Assembly (NCBI GenBank): GCA_023257325.1
Contig: JALRCP010000063.1
Span: 1 to 18,349 of the forward strand
DNA from: Polynucleobacter sp.
GTDB lineage: Bacteria; Pseudomonadota; Gammaproteobacteria; Burkholderiales; Burkholderiaceae
DNA: 18,349 bases
Direction of reading: 5' to 3'
The notes under the pieces are model-generated. The model did no database searches and was not told the DNA's origin. It saw only the letters and a program-made list of their open reading frames with translations. The translations under genes and the position numbers were made by a program. Below, one piece after another: positions 8,246 through 15,862 of this stretch (positions are counted from its first letter, which is position 1; each line of letters begins with the position of its first letter).

Positions 8246-10882
8246 TTGAATGTTTCAGAAAGCTGTCACGTGGCAAAAACAACTGCTCAAAATGGCCCAT
8301 CCAAGGCTCTCATCATTGCTGAAAAACCGTCTGTAGCGGCTGATATTGCGCGTGCGCTTGGCGGCTTTACAAAGCACGACGATTACTTTGAAAGTGATGA
8401 GTTTGTCGTCTCATCTGCTGTAGGACATCTATTAGAAATCGCCGCACCCGATGCTTATGAAGTGAAACGAGGCAAATGGTCTTTTGCTAATTTACCCGTC
8501 ATTCCACCTCATTTTGATTTGAGGCCGATTGCAAAAACAGAGGCTCGCCTTAAAGTTTTACAAAAATTAATCAAGCGTAAAGACATTAATCGCTTAATCA
8601 ATGCCTGTGATGCGGGTCGAGAGGGTGAGCTTATTTTTCGTCTGATTGCTCAACACACCAAGGCACCTCAAAAAGTTGAGCGCCTTTGGTTGCAATCGAT
8701 GACCCCACAAGCGATTCGTGAAGGTTTTAGCAAACTGCGCAGCGATGAAGAGTTACACAACCTTGCCAATGCAGCTCGTTGCCGGTCAGAATCAGATTGG
8801 CTGGTTGGTATCAATGGCACACGAGCCATGACGGCATTTAATAGCAAAAGCGGTGGGTTCTTTTTAACCACTGTGGGTCGCGTTCAAACTCCAACTCTCT
8901 CAATTGTTGTAGAGCGTGAAGAGCTGATTCGTAAATTTATTTCTAGAGATTATTGGGAAGTCACTGCAGAGTTCATTTGTGCTGCTGGAATTTATCAGGG
9001 TAAGTGGTTTGACCCTAAATTTAAAAAGGACACTAAAGACACACAATCTGACCCAGAAAAAAAAGATTCTCGCCTTTGGAGTGAGGCAGCCGCAGCAAGC
9101 ATTGTGGCTGCATGCCACGACAGGCCCGGTAAAGTGACCGAAGAATCAAAACCAAGTACACAAGCTGCTCCTCAATTATTTGACCTAACCAGCCTTCAAC
9201 GCGAAGCCAATGCCAGATTTGGGTTCTCAGCAAAGAATACTTTGGGCTTAGCTCAAGCACTTTATGAAAGACACAAAGTGCTGACTTACCCTAGAACTGA
9301 CTCGCGCGCACTGCCAGAAGATTATTTGCCGACCGTCACAAGCACACTTGAGATGCTAGCGGAAAGCTCTGATAACTATTATCCGCATGCCTCACAAATA
9401 TTAAATAACTCTTGGGTCAAGCCGAACAAAAAGATTTTTGATAACTCAAAGATCTCCGATCACTTTGCGATTATTCCAACGCTTCAGGCACCCAAAAACT
9501 TATCTGAGCCCGAACAAAAACTTTATGACTTGGTCGTGCGTCGCTTTATGGCCATCTTCTTCCCTGCGGCCGAATTCAAAGTGACCACTCGAATTACCGA
9601 GGTTAATGGTCATCAGTTCAAAACGGATGGAAAGATTCTTGTTAGCCCGGGTTGGTTAAGTGTTTATGGCAAATCATCTCAGGATGACAAAGAATTGGTG
9701 CCTGTGGCTGCCAATGAAAAAGTTCAAACGGAAAGTGTTCAACCAACACCACTTAAAACCAAACCTCCCGCCCGATACACAGAGGCAACACTCTTGTCTG
9801 CCATGGAAGGGGCTGGCAAATTAATTGATGACGATGATTACCGTGAAGCGATGTCAGAAAAAGGTTTGGGTACCCCCGCAACACGTGCTGCCATTATTGA
9901 AGGTTTATTGGCTGAAAAATACATGGTTCGCGAAGCAAGAGAATTAATTCCAACAGCAAAAGCCTTTCAACTGATGACCTTATTACGCGGTCTAGGCGTT
10001 GAGGAATTAACTCGTCCAGAGCTTACCGGCAATTGGGAACACAAGCTGGCGCTCATGGAAAAAGGTCAGATTGATCGCAATACATTCATGCAAGAAATTG
10101 CTCAAATCACCCAACGCATTGTGAAGCGAGCCAAAGAATATGACAGCGACACGATTCCCGGTGATTACGTAGACTTAAAAACACCTTGCCCTCATTGCGG
10201 CGGGTTGGTCAAAGAAAACTATCGTCGTTTTGCTTGCGAAAAATGTGGTTTCTCCATCAGCAAGATTCCTGGTGGGCGCGCTTTTGAGTATGCCGAAGCC
10301 GAAGAGTTTCTTAAAAATAAAGAAATCGGTCCGCTTCAAGGATTCCGCAGCAAAATGGGTCGGCCCTTTGCGGCCATTATTAAATTAGTGGCGATACCTG
10401 AAGACGATAAAGATTATCCAAATGCAGGCTTCAAACTTGAATTTGACTTTGGCAATAGCCAGGAAGACAGTTCAGAGCCGATTGATTTCACAGGCCAAAC
10501 CAGTTTAGGCCCTTGTCCAAAATGCTCTGGCGCAGTCTATGAGCACGGCATGAAGTATTTGTGCGAGCAAAGTGTGGGGCCAGCAAAGTCTTGCGATTTT
10601 TCAACTGGCAAAGTGGTGCTGCAACAAGAAGTTTCTCGTGAACAAGTGGCTAAACTGCTCAACGAGGGCAAAACAGACCTGTTAACAAACTTCAAATCTT
10701 CAAGAACTGGTCGGGGCTTCAAAGCGTATTTAGCGCGTCAAGCAGACGGCAAAATCGGCTTTGAATTTGAAACGCCGGCCAAAAAACGTGCTGGCAGTAA
10801 AGCAGAAACTAAGTCATCTGATAAACCCGTTGCCGCTAAACGAGCCCCCGCCAAAAAACGTGCATCAAAGAAAGTTGAGTGA
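8246..10882 (+). CDS. topB: DNA topoisomerase III-type type IA topoisomerase
   Basis: This type IA topoisomerase cuts one DNA strand through a 5'-phosphotyrosine link and passes another. In its 878 aa the TOPRIM domain shows IIAEKPS (E26) and CDAGREGELI (121-130). DAGRE in place of DxDRE is usual in the TopB branch found in Bacillus and betaproteobacteria. Further TopB marks are SESDWLVGINGTRA, TTVGRVQTPTL and the active-site Y348 in TYPRTDS. Two zinc ribbons (C648/C651/C664/C667 and C757/C760/C773/C783) precede a lysine- and alanine-rich tail (about 845-878) that probably binds DNA. The start given is TTG, with AGGA 12 bases upstream; GTG at 8270 (a shorter protein beginning MAKTTAQN) is an alternative. 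The last 145 bases overlap the convergent mnmC-like gene. Confidence 0.93.
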   Translation: MNVSESCHVAKTTAQNGPSKALIIAEKPSVAADIARALGGFTKHDDYFESDEFVVSSAVGHLLEIAAPDAYEVKRGKWSFANLPVIPPHFDLRPIAKTEARLKVLQKLIKRKDINRLINACDAGREGELIFRLIAQHTKAPQKVERLWLQSMTPQAIREGFSKLRSDEELHNLANAARCRSESDWLVGINGTRAMTAFNSKSGGFFLTTVGRVQTPTLSIVVEREELIRKFISRDYWEVTAEFICAAGIYQGKWFDPKFKKDTKDTQSDPEKKDSRLWSEAAAASIVAACHDRPGKVTEESKPSTQAAPQLFDLTSLQREANARFGFSAKNTLGLAQALYERHKVLTYPRTDSRALPEDYLPTVTSTLEMLAESSDNYYPHASQILNNSWVKPNKKIFDNSKISDHFAIIPTLQAPKNLSEPEQKLYDLVVRRFMAIFFPAAEFKVTTRITEVNGHQFKTDGKILVSPGWLSVYGKSSQDDKELVPVAANEKVQTESVQPTPLKTKPPARYTEATLLSAMEGAGKLIDDDDYREAMSEKGLGTPATRAAIIEGLLAEKYMVREARELIPTAKAFQLMTLLRGLGVEELTRPELTGNWEHKLALMEKGQIDRNTFMQEIAQITQRIVKRAKEYDSDTIPGDYVDLKTPCPHCGGLVKENYRRFACEKCGFSISKIPGGRAFEYAEAEEFLKNKEIGPLQGFRSKMGRPFAAIIKLVAIPEDDKDYPNAGFKLEFDFGNSQEDSSEPIDFTGQTSLGPCPKCSGAVYEHGMKYLCEQSVGPAKSCDFSTGKVVLQQEVSREQVAKLLNEGKTDLLTNFKSSRTGRGFKAYLARQADGKIGFEFETPAKKRAGSKAETKSSDKPVAAKRAPAKKRASKKVE

Positions 10883-11973
10883 CGCATCTCCTCTGCCAAA
10901 TGTTCTGTGAACAGTTGGCAGGCGAGGGCAGACCACATCACCCCGCGCGAACCCAAAGCAGTCAAAGTATATAAACCGGGATGACCAATGACTGGCCCCA
11001 TGATTGGTAAACGGTCGTTCGCCACACATCGAATTCCCACAAACGACCGAACAACTTTCAACTCTGTTGCATTGAAATTGTCATTCAACATTTCTTGAAT
11101 CAAATCTAAATTTTCTTGATCACTGGAAGGCCAAGAATTCAAATCATCGCTGTTTTCATCGTAACTTGAGCCCACCGTCCACTCATACGATTGATTCTGC
11201 AGTTGCTTTGGGGGCAAACAGTAGGCTTTGCCCGATAGGGCAACCTTGGGTTGACGTTGTGCCCATGAACTGGTCTGTGCGTACCCAAAAGTTGATAGTT
11301 GGCCTCTTACGGGCTTTAAGGGCACCCTGAAATCAAGTTGACCTAAAAGGGGTTGAACTCCTAAACCATTGGTCAAAAAAACTCGGGGACATACTCCAAG
11401 CAACATGTGTTTGGCGTCATACACATGCCAAAGATCACCGACTCGTTCAATCTTTTGAACGACTGTGGACAGCTGTTTTTGCTCCTGTCGAAGATCTTTA
11501 AAAGTTTCATCGCAGATTTTTTTCAAACTAACCCAGCCACCTTCTGGAAAAAATGTGCCCGCCACAGAAATGCCCACCTTTTCTTTTGCCTCGGCTGCAG
11601 AAAGTGGTTGAGCATTTAAATGATTGAATCCTTGCGATAGCAGGCGCTCACTCATTAACTCTTTATTGAAGTGATTAAGGTCTCTAGATAGGTGAAAAAC
11701 CCCGTTTCCACTCCAATGCGAGGCCCAAATACTGATTGCCTCAGCAAACGCCATCATGCTCAAACGTTGCAATCTAGACGCCCCTCGACCAATATAGGGG
11801 TGACATAAGGCGTGGTCATGTCCACTGGTACCCATACCAGGCGCAGGGTGGGCATCCAGCACCAAAAAGTTATTTAAAGCATTGTTTTTTAATGCTTTTA
11901 TGGCTGCAACGCCCGCAATACCCGCTCCAATTACTATGGCGTCGTGCGTTTGTTTAGGTATTGGCTTATCCAT
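10738..11973 (-). CDS. mnmC: MnmC-type FAD-dependent tRNA-modification oxidoreductase, without methyltransferase domain
   Basis: This 411-aa protein resembles the FAD-oxidase half of E. coli MnmC, which removes the carboxymethyl group from cmnm5(s2)U at tRNA position 34. It has a Rossmann GAGIAG (16-21), a GMGTSG segment (46-51) like MnmC's ALGASG, a PEGGW (143-147) like PQGGW, RCVANDRLPIMG (315-326), TALGSRG (338-344) and a closing LLPARFL (392-398) like the family's C-terminal PxRF element. The methyltransferase domain that precedes the oxidase in E. coli is absent and no separate methyltransferase gene lies nearby. The final 48 residues are encoded antisense to topB. About 15 residues (near 364-380) look inserted relative to E. 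coli MnmC. Other DAO-family oxidases share the fold, but the motifs favour MnmC. Confidence 0.78.
   Translation of the reverse strand: MDKPIPKQTHDAIVIGAGIAGVAAIKALKNNALNNFLVLDAHPAPGMGTSGHDHALCHPYIGRGASRLQRLSMMAFAEAISIWASHWSGNGVFHLSRDLNHFNKELMSERLLSQGFNHLNAQPLSAAEAKEKVGISVAGTFFPEGGWVSLKKICDETFKDLRQEQKQLSTVVQKIERVGDLWHVYDAKHMLLGVCPRVFLTNGLGVQPLLGQLDFRVPLKPVRGQLSTFGYAQTSSWAQRQPKVALSGKAYCLPPKQLQNQSYEWTVGSSYDENSDDLNSWPSSDQENLDLIQEMLNDNFNATELKVVRSFVGIRCVANDRLPIMGPVIGHPGLYTLTALGSRGVMWSALACQLFTEHLAEEMRHSTFFDARFLAGARLAATGLSDDLVSALLPARFLAGVSNSKPILPSA
10778..10863. repeat. 14-bp direct repeat, 72 bp apart, inside both overlapping genes
   Basis: GCCAAAAAACGTGC occurs at 10778-10791 and again at 10850-10863. 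The 72-bp offset is a multiple of three, so the copies are in frame on both strands. On the plus strand they give two AKKRA blocks in the TopB tail. On the minus strand they give the two ARFLAG blocks of the MnmC-like protein (371-376 and 395-400). A local duplication is the simplest explanation; drift in a lysine-rich tail is possible. Confidence 0.7.
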
Positions 11974-11988
11974 GGCAGCCTTTATAAT
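11961..11988 (+). promoter_or_regulatory. Candidate sigma-70 promoter of the M23 peptidase gene
   Basis: TTGGCT (11961-11966) and a consensus TATAAT (11983-11988) are separated by 16 bases. The -35 box lies inside the first codons of the divergent mnmC-like gene and the boxes straddle its start codon. Transcription would begin near 11995, giving a leader of some 20-30 bases before the M23 start codon. The sequence match is good; activity is inferred. Confidence 0.55.
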
Positions 11989-12016
11989 GCATGTCTGTAC
12001 TTTTTACGCTGGTTTC

Positions 12017-12937
12017 ATGCAATTAATGTGGGTATCTGGTCCAACGGGCCGGGTTAGAAAAATTTCCATTACCCTGCGAACCGTATCAATTGCGGTGGGG
12101 ATTCTTGCGGCATTATTAATTGCTGCAGGTGGCATTTTGCATTTTGTTGGACTGAGAATTGCCATTGAGGCACGGCCCGAGTTAGCGCGCGCGATGGGTG
12201 GCGTCTTGACGCAAGCAGAACAAGATGAAATTGAAAAGTCCTACAAAGAACGACTTCACTTAATTCAAGAAAAGCTTCAAGCCACTTCAGAAGAAATCAT
12301 TCAGATTCAAAAGCTAAAAGACCGCTTTATGGAGATGGCGACCCCAAGCGCTGTCAAGTCTCAAGTTCCTAACGCAAATGGTAAGGGTGGTCCTCATAAA
12401 CTGCCTGACATGTCGGTAAAAAGAGATATCCCGTTGATAGATGCACTGGATGGTTCACTTCAAGATATTTCAGAATTCAAAAAAAGCGTTTCAGAAATTA
12501 ATGCCCTATGGGCCAAGCAATTGGTTTGGTTAAACAGTCTACCAACAGGCATTCCCGTTAAAGATAACTACAGCCTCAGCAGCGGTTTTGGCTTAAGACT
12601 TGATCCTTTTTTACACACCATGGCAAAACATGAGGGCCTTGATTTTTCAGCCCCCGTTGGAACGCCCATCCTGGCTTCTGCAGCTGGTGTGGTCAGCCGA
12701 TCTGGTTGGGACTCTCAATACGGCAACGTGGTTGAAATTAACCACGCCGAGGGCTTCAAGACTCGCTATGCACACGCCAGTCAATTATTGGTCAGAGTGG
12801 GGCAAACCGTTAAACGCGGAGAAATTATTGCCAAAGTGGGGAGTACAGGCAGATCAACTGGCCCCCATCTTCATTACGAAGTCATTAAAGCAGGCACACA
12901 CATCAATCCTGCCAATATGTTTCCCAAAGTTCGCTAA
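12017..12937 (+). CDS. M23 (LytM) family cell-wall metallopeptidase, membrane-anchored
   Basis: This 306-aa protein (from ATG 12017) has a short basic cytoplasmic N-terminus, one transmembrane segment (about 24-47) and a coiled-coil-like region (about 65-105). A linker leads to a C-terminal LytM domain (about 185-306) facing the periplasm. Zinc ligands H205, D209 (HEGLDF) and H286 plus catalytic-type H253 and H284 (GPHLHYE) are all present, so it should be an active peptidoglycan endopeptidase rather than a degenerate EnvC/NlpD-type activator. The layout suggests the NlpD/MepM group, but I cannot name the orthologue. The frame is open back to 11882, but earlier starts lie upstream of or over the predicted promoter. 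ATG 12026 is a second option, and neither has a strong Shine-Dalgarno. Confidence 0.85.
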   Translation: MQLMWVSGPTGRVRKISITLRTVSIAVGILAALLIAAGGILHFVGLRIAIEARPELARAMGGVLTQAEQDEIEKSYKERLHLIQEKLQATSEEIIQIQKLKDRFMEMATPSAVKSQVPNANGKGGPHKLPDMSVKRDIPLIDALDGSLQDISEFKKSVSEINALWAKQLVWLNSLPTGIPVKDNYSLSSGFGLRLDPFLHTMAKHEGLDFSAPVGTPILASAAGVVSRSGWDSQYGNVVEINHAEGFKTRYAHASQLLVRVGQTVKRGEIIAKVGSTGRSTGPHLHYEVIKAGTHINPANMFPKVR

Positions 12938-12940
12938 GCA

Positions 12941-12982
12941 ATAAAACAAAAAACCCCTGAAAACAAACTGCTTTCAGGGGGC
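12941..12982 (-). terminator. Terminator of the pckG transcript, also serving the M23 gene
   Basis: A 9-bp stem pairs CCCCTGAAA (12954-12962) with TTTCAGGGG (12972-12980). On the minus strand the stem is followed by TTTTTTGTTTTAT, a strong Rho-independent terminator 38 bases past the pckG stop. On the plus strand the same stem is followed only by GCTTTC, so termination of the convergent M23 transcript should be weaker. Confidence 0.85.
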
Positions 12983-13019
12983 TTTCAGTCAACCGAATGA
13001 ATCTAATTAATCAGGCGAT

Positions 13020-14888
13020 TTAGTTTGCTAAACGTGCCTCAAGAGATTTCTTGGTTTCAACCAATTCCTTGGGCAAGTGATAAGACAACTGATCAAATAG
13101 CTGATCGTGCAATTTCATTTCTTCTTGCCAAGCAGCTTTGTCAATCGAGGTCACCTGGTTAAATTGAGCTTCGCTGAAATTTAAACCTGACCAATTGATA
13201 TCTTTATGAGTTGGGGTTGTGCCAAAGATATTTTCTTGGCCAGATGCCTTGCCTTCAATTCGCTCCAACATCCAAGCCAACACGCGCATATTCTCGCCAT
13301 AACCTGGCCAAACAAATTTACCATTTTCATCTTTACGGAACCAGTTCACGCAATAAATACTTGGCAACTTGGCGCCTTCCGCTTCAAGTTTTTTACCCAT
13401 ATTCAACCAATGCTGGAAATAGTCACTCATGTTGTAACCAGCAAACGGCAACATGGCAAATGGGTCACGACGCACAACGCCTTGCTGTCCAGCAGCAGCA
13501 GCGGTGGTTTCTGAACCCATGGTAGATGCCATATAAACACCTTCCACCCAGTTGCGCGCCTCGGTCACCAAAGGAACCGTGGTTGAGCGACGACCACCAA
13601 AAATGAATGCATCAATTGCCACGCCATCTGGGTTGTTCCACTCAGGGTCAATCACCGGATTATTGGTTGCGGCTACTGTAAAACGTGCATTCGGATGAGA
13701 AGCTTTGCGACCAGCAGCACCATCAGCTGGTGTCCAGTCTTTGCCCTGCCAATCAATCAAATGATCTGGCGCTTTTTCAGTCATGCCTTCCCACCAAACA
13801 TCGCCATCATCTGTTAAGGCAACGTTAGTAAAAATAACGTTTTCATTTAAGGAAGACATGCAATTAGCGTTTGTTAATGTGTTTGTGCCCGGAGCCACAC
13901 CAAAATAGCCGGCCTCTGGATTGATAGCGAACAATCTGGTTTGGCCTGTCACAGGATCTTTGCGGGGTTTAATCCAAGCAATGTCATCACCAATGGTCGT
14001 TACTTTCCAACCCTGGAAGCCTTGCGGTGGAATCAACATGGCAAAATTAGTTTTTCCACAAGCGGATGGGAATGCTGCCGCAACGTGATACTTTTTGCCC
14101 TCTGGGGATGTCACGCCCAAAATCAACATATGTTCTGCCAACCAGTTTTGATCACGGCCCATGGTTGAGGCAATGCGTAAAGCAAAGCATTTTTTGCCTA
14201 ATAAGGCATTACCACCATAACCGGAACCAAACGACCAAATTTCGCGAGTCTCAGGATAATGAACAATGTACTTGGTGCTGTTACAAGGCCACGCCACATC
14301 TTTTTCACCCGCTTGTAATGGTTTGCCGACGGTATGAACGCATGGAACAAAGTCACCATTTGCGCCCAAAACATCAAATACACCCTTACCCATGCGGGTC
14401 ATAATGCGCATATTGATTGCGACATAAGGACTGTCAGATAACTCAACACCAATGTGAGCAATTGGAGAACCCAAAGGGCCCATTGAGAAAGGAACCACAT
14501 ACATGGTTCGGCCTTTCATACAACCCGTAAATAAGGGTTGGAGGGTCTTGCGCATTTCTGCAGGGTCCATCCAGTTATTGGTAGGGCCTGCGTCTTCTTT
14601 ATTTTTTGAGCAGATGTATGTTCTATCTTCCACACGAGCCACGTCGCTTGGATCAGAGCAAGCTAAATATGAATTTTTTCTCTTGGCTGGATTGAGTTTT
14701 TTTAGAGTTCCTGCCGCAACCATTCCGGCACACAATCGGTCGTATTCTTCCTCTGAGCCATCACACCAATATATTTGATCTGGCTGTGTCAGGGCGGCTA
14801 CTTCAGCGACCCAATCAATTAACTTTTGATGTTTAACATAAGATGGCACATTAAGGGTGGCCACGCCCTTCATTGTTGGTTGATTCAT
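13020..14888 (-). CDS. pckG: Phosphoenolpyruvate carboxykinase (GTP)
   Basis: PckG converts oxaloacetate and GTP to phosphoenolpyruvate, CO2 and GDP, the entry to gluconeogenesis from organic acids. The 622-aa length fits the GTP family rather than the ATP-dependent enzyme of about 540 aa. Visible are [13 protein letters not shown] (222-234), the P-loop FPSACGKTN with reactive C277 (273-281), TIGDD with the metal-binding aspartates (298-302) and [12 protein letters not shown]. The frame is open to a GTG at 14927, but [17 protein letters not shown] from ATG 14888 looks like the natural N-terminus. No Shine-Dalgarno precedes that ATG (CTAACCTAACT), which is unusual for a central metabolic enzyme. 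It follows the patatin gene on the same strand with an 85-base gap. Confidence 0.96.
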   Translation of the reverse strand: MNQPTMKGVATLNVPSYVKHQKLIDWVAEVAALTQPDQIYWCDGSEEEYDRLCAGMVAAGTLKKLNPAKRKNSYLACSDPSDVARVEDRTYICSKNKEDAGPTNNWMDPAEMRKTLQPLFTGCMKGRTMYVVPFSMGPLGSPIAHIGVELSDSPYVAINMRIMTRMGKGVFDVLGANGDFVPCVHTVGKPLQAGEKDVAWPCNSTKYIVHYPETREIWSFGSGYGGNALLGKKCFALRIASTMGRDQNWLAEHMLILGVTSPEGKKYHVAAAFPSACGKTNFAMLIPPQGFQGWKVTTIGDDIAWIKPRKDPVTGQTRLFAINPEAGYFGVAPGTNTLTNANCMSSLNENVIFTNVALTDDGDVWWEGMTEKAPDHLIDWQGKDWTPADGAAGRKASHPNARFTVAATNNPVIDPEWNNPDGVAIDAFIFGGRRSTTVPLVTEARNWVEGVYMASTMGSETTAAAAGQQGVVRRDPFAMLPFAGYNMSDYFQHWLNMGKKLEAEGAKLPSIYCVNWFRKDENGKFVWPGYGENMRVLAWMLERIEGKASGQENIFGTTPTHKDINWSGLNFSEAQFNQVTSIDKAAWQEEMKLHDQLFDQLSYHLPKELVETKKSLEARLAN

Positions 14889-14927
14889 AGTTAGGTTAGT
14901 TAATTTGGAATAGCGTAAGGATACCAC

Positions 14928-14960
14928 TTTGGAGGTGTTTTAGCCTTACAAAACCTCAAA
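14928..14960 (-). promoter_or_regulatory. Imperfect inverted repeat upstream of pckG
   Basis: On the minus strand TTTGAGGTTTT (14960-14950) can pair with AAAACACCTCCAAA (14941-14928), with two single-base bulges and a loop of about 8 bases. It lies between the patatin stop and pckG, is not followed by a T-run and so is not a classic terminator. It may be an operator or leader structure for pckG, or chance. I found no convincing sigma-70 boxes in this gap. Confidence 0.25.
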
Positions 14961-14973
14961 TCAGCTTGTGCCA

Positions 14974-15858
14974 CTATTGGTCGAAAAGACCTCGATTAAC
15001 TGCTTGTAATGCATCACTTTTTCCTTGTTCGTAGGCTATGGGCATCAGCTCATGATGGGCATAATCCCAGCTAGAAATCATGATTTTTTCACTGGGCTGA
15101 ACATAGGTTAGCGTTAAGCCAGGCAAATTTTGCACAAAATAGTCAGGGTATGGATAGCGTCGGGTTAAAAGAACTAGCCCTTTTTGCTGAGGTTCTCCAG
15201 ATTTTGCAGGAGTTAATCCATCAATGGGTACGTTATCCACTAACCCACCATCCAAAACCACCTTTCCCTCCCGGCACATGACTGGGGTTAAGGGTGGACT
15301 ACAAGACGATTGCAAAATGAGCTCTATCAAATCTTTTTTACTGGCACAGCTTTGAGCCGATACAAACCACCGAGAAAACCCCAGCTTTCTTCCAAATTGT
15401 GGATGTAGACTTTGTTTGAGATATTTTTCTAATTTGTAGGCCAACAAACCCAAACCAACAGAAATTTTGGGGCTCAGGTGTTGCGGGGCTGTTGCCAAAC
15501 CAATCAAAATTTCTGGGCCCGCTTGAATGGCCTCAAAACCTTCTCCCAAAATATTTTCTAGTGCAGCTTTGTAAAGGGCGTAATGGGGAAAAATTGGTTT
15601 TGCAGAAAAAAAGTTTTGCCAATGCACATTGCTTTTAACATCTTTCAGAGCTTGGGCATAGTAATTGAGGCCCCATTGGGCGCCCTCATGCCCAGGTCTA
15701 GCTGAAAATAAACAAGCTGTTGCGGCCCCAGCGCTTACCGCAATGATTTTTTTAGGTTTCTGCGGTATTAGTTCATTCAACTGATTCCAAAAACCTGCTT
15801 GCCACCAGCAACGATTTCCCCCGCCCGCCAATACTACTTGATCAAATTGGGTGGGCAC
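14974..15858 (-). CDS. Patatin-like phospholipase family protein
   Basis: This is a predicted serine hydrolase of the patatin fold, probably a lipid acyl hydrolase. Numbered from an upstream TTG at 15873 (299 aa), it shows the glycine-rich oxyanion loop GGGNRCWWQAG (17-27), the nucleophile S47 in AVSAGA and the dyad aspartate D208 in DGGLVDN. The nucleophile elbow has alanine in place of the first glycine of GxSxG. No signal peptide or membrane segment is seen, so it should be cytoplasmic. I prefer GTG 15858 (294 aa) as start, because GGGA lies 9 bases before it and the TTG has no Shine-Dalgarno and overlaps mnmE by 11 bases. It follows mnmE directly and is probably co-transcribed. The substrate is unknown. 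Confidence 0.85.
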   Translation of the reverse strand: MPTQFDQVVLAGGGNRCWWQAGFWNQLNELIPQKPKKIIAVSAGAATACLFSARPGHEGAQWGLNYYAQALKDVKSNVHWQNFFSAKPIFPHYALYKAALENILGEGFEAIQAGPEILIGLATAPQHLSPKISVGLGLLAYKLEKYLKQSLHPQFGRKLGFSRWFVSAQSCASKKDLIELILQSSCSPPLTPVMCREGKVVLDGGLVDNVPIDGLTPAKSGEPQQKGLVLLTRRYPYPDYFVQNLPGLTLTYVQPSEKIMISSWDYAHHELMPIAYEQGKSDALQAVNRGLFDQ

Positions 15859-15862
15859 GAGG

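Noticed and set aside
11882..12016. N-terminal extension of the M23 peptidase frame
   Set aside because: It is antisense to the start of the mnmC-like gene and covers the predicted promoter; a basic segment plus membrane anchor begins naturally at 12017 or 12026.
13206..13525. Two open frames of 102-104 codons on the plus strand
   Set aside because: They lie wholly antisense to strongly conserved pckG sequence, overlap each other in different frames, and have no recognisable domain or ribosome-binding site.
14889..14927. GTG start for pckG at 14927
   Set aside because: The extra 13 residues do not resemble PckG and the ATG at 14888 gives the usual family length.
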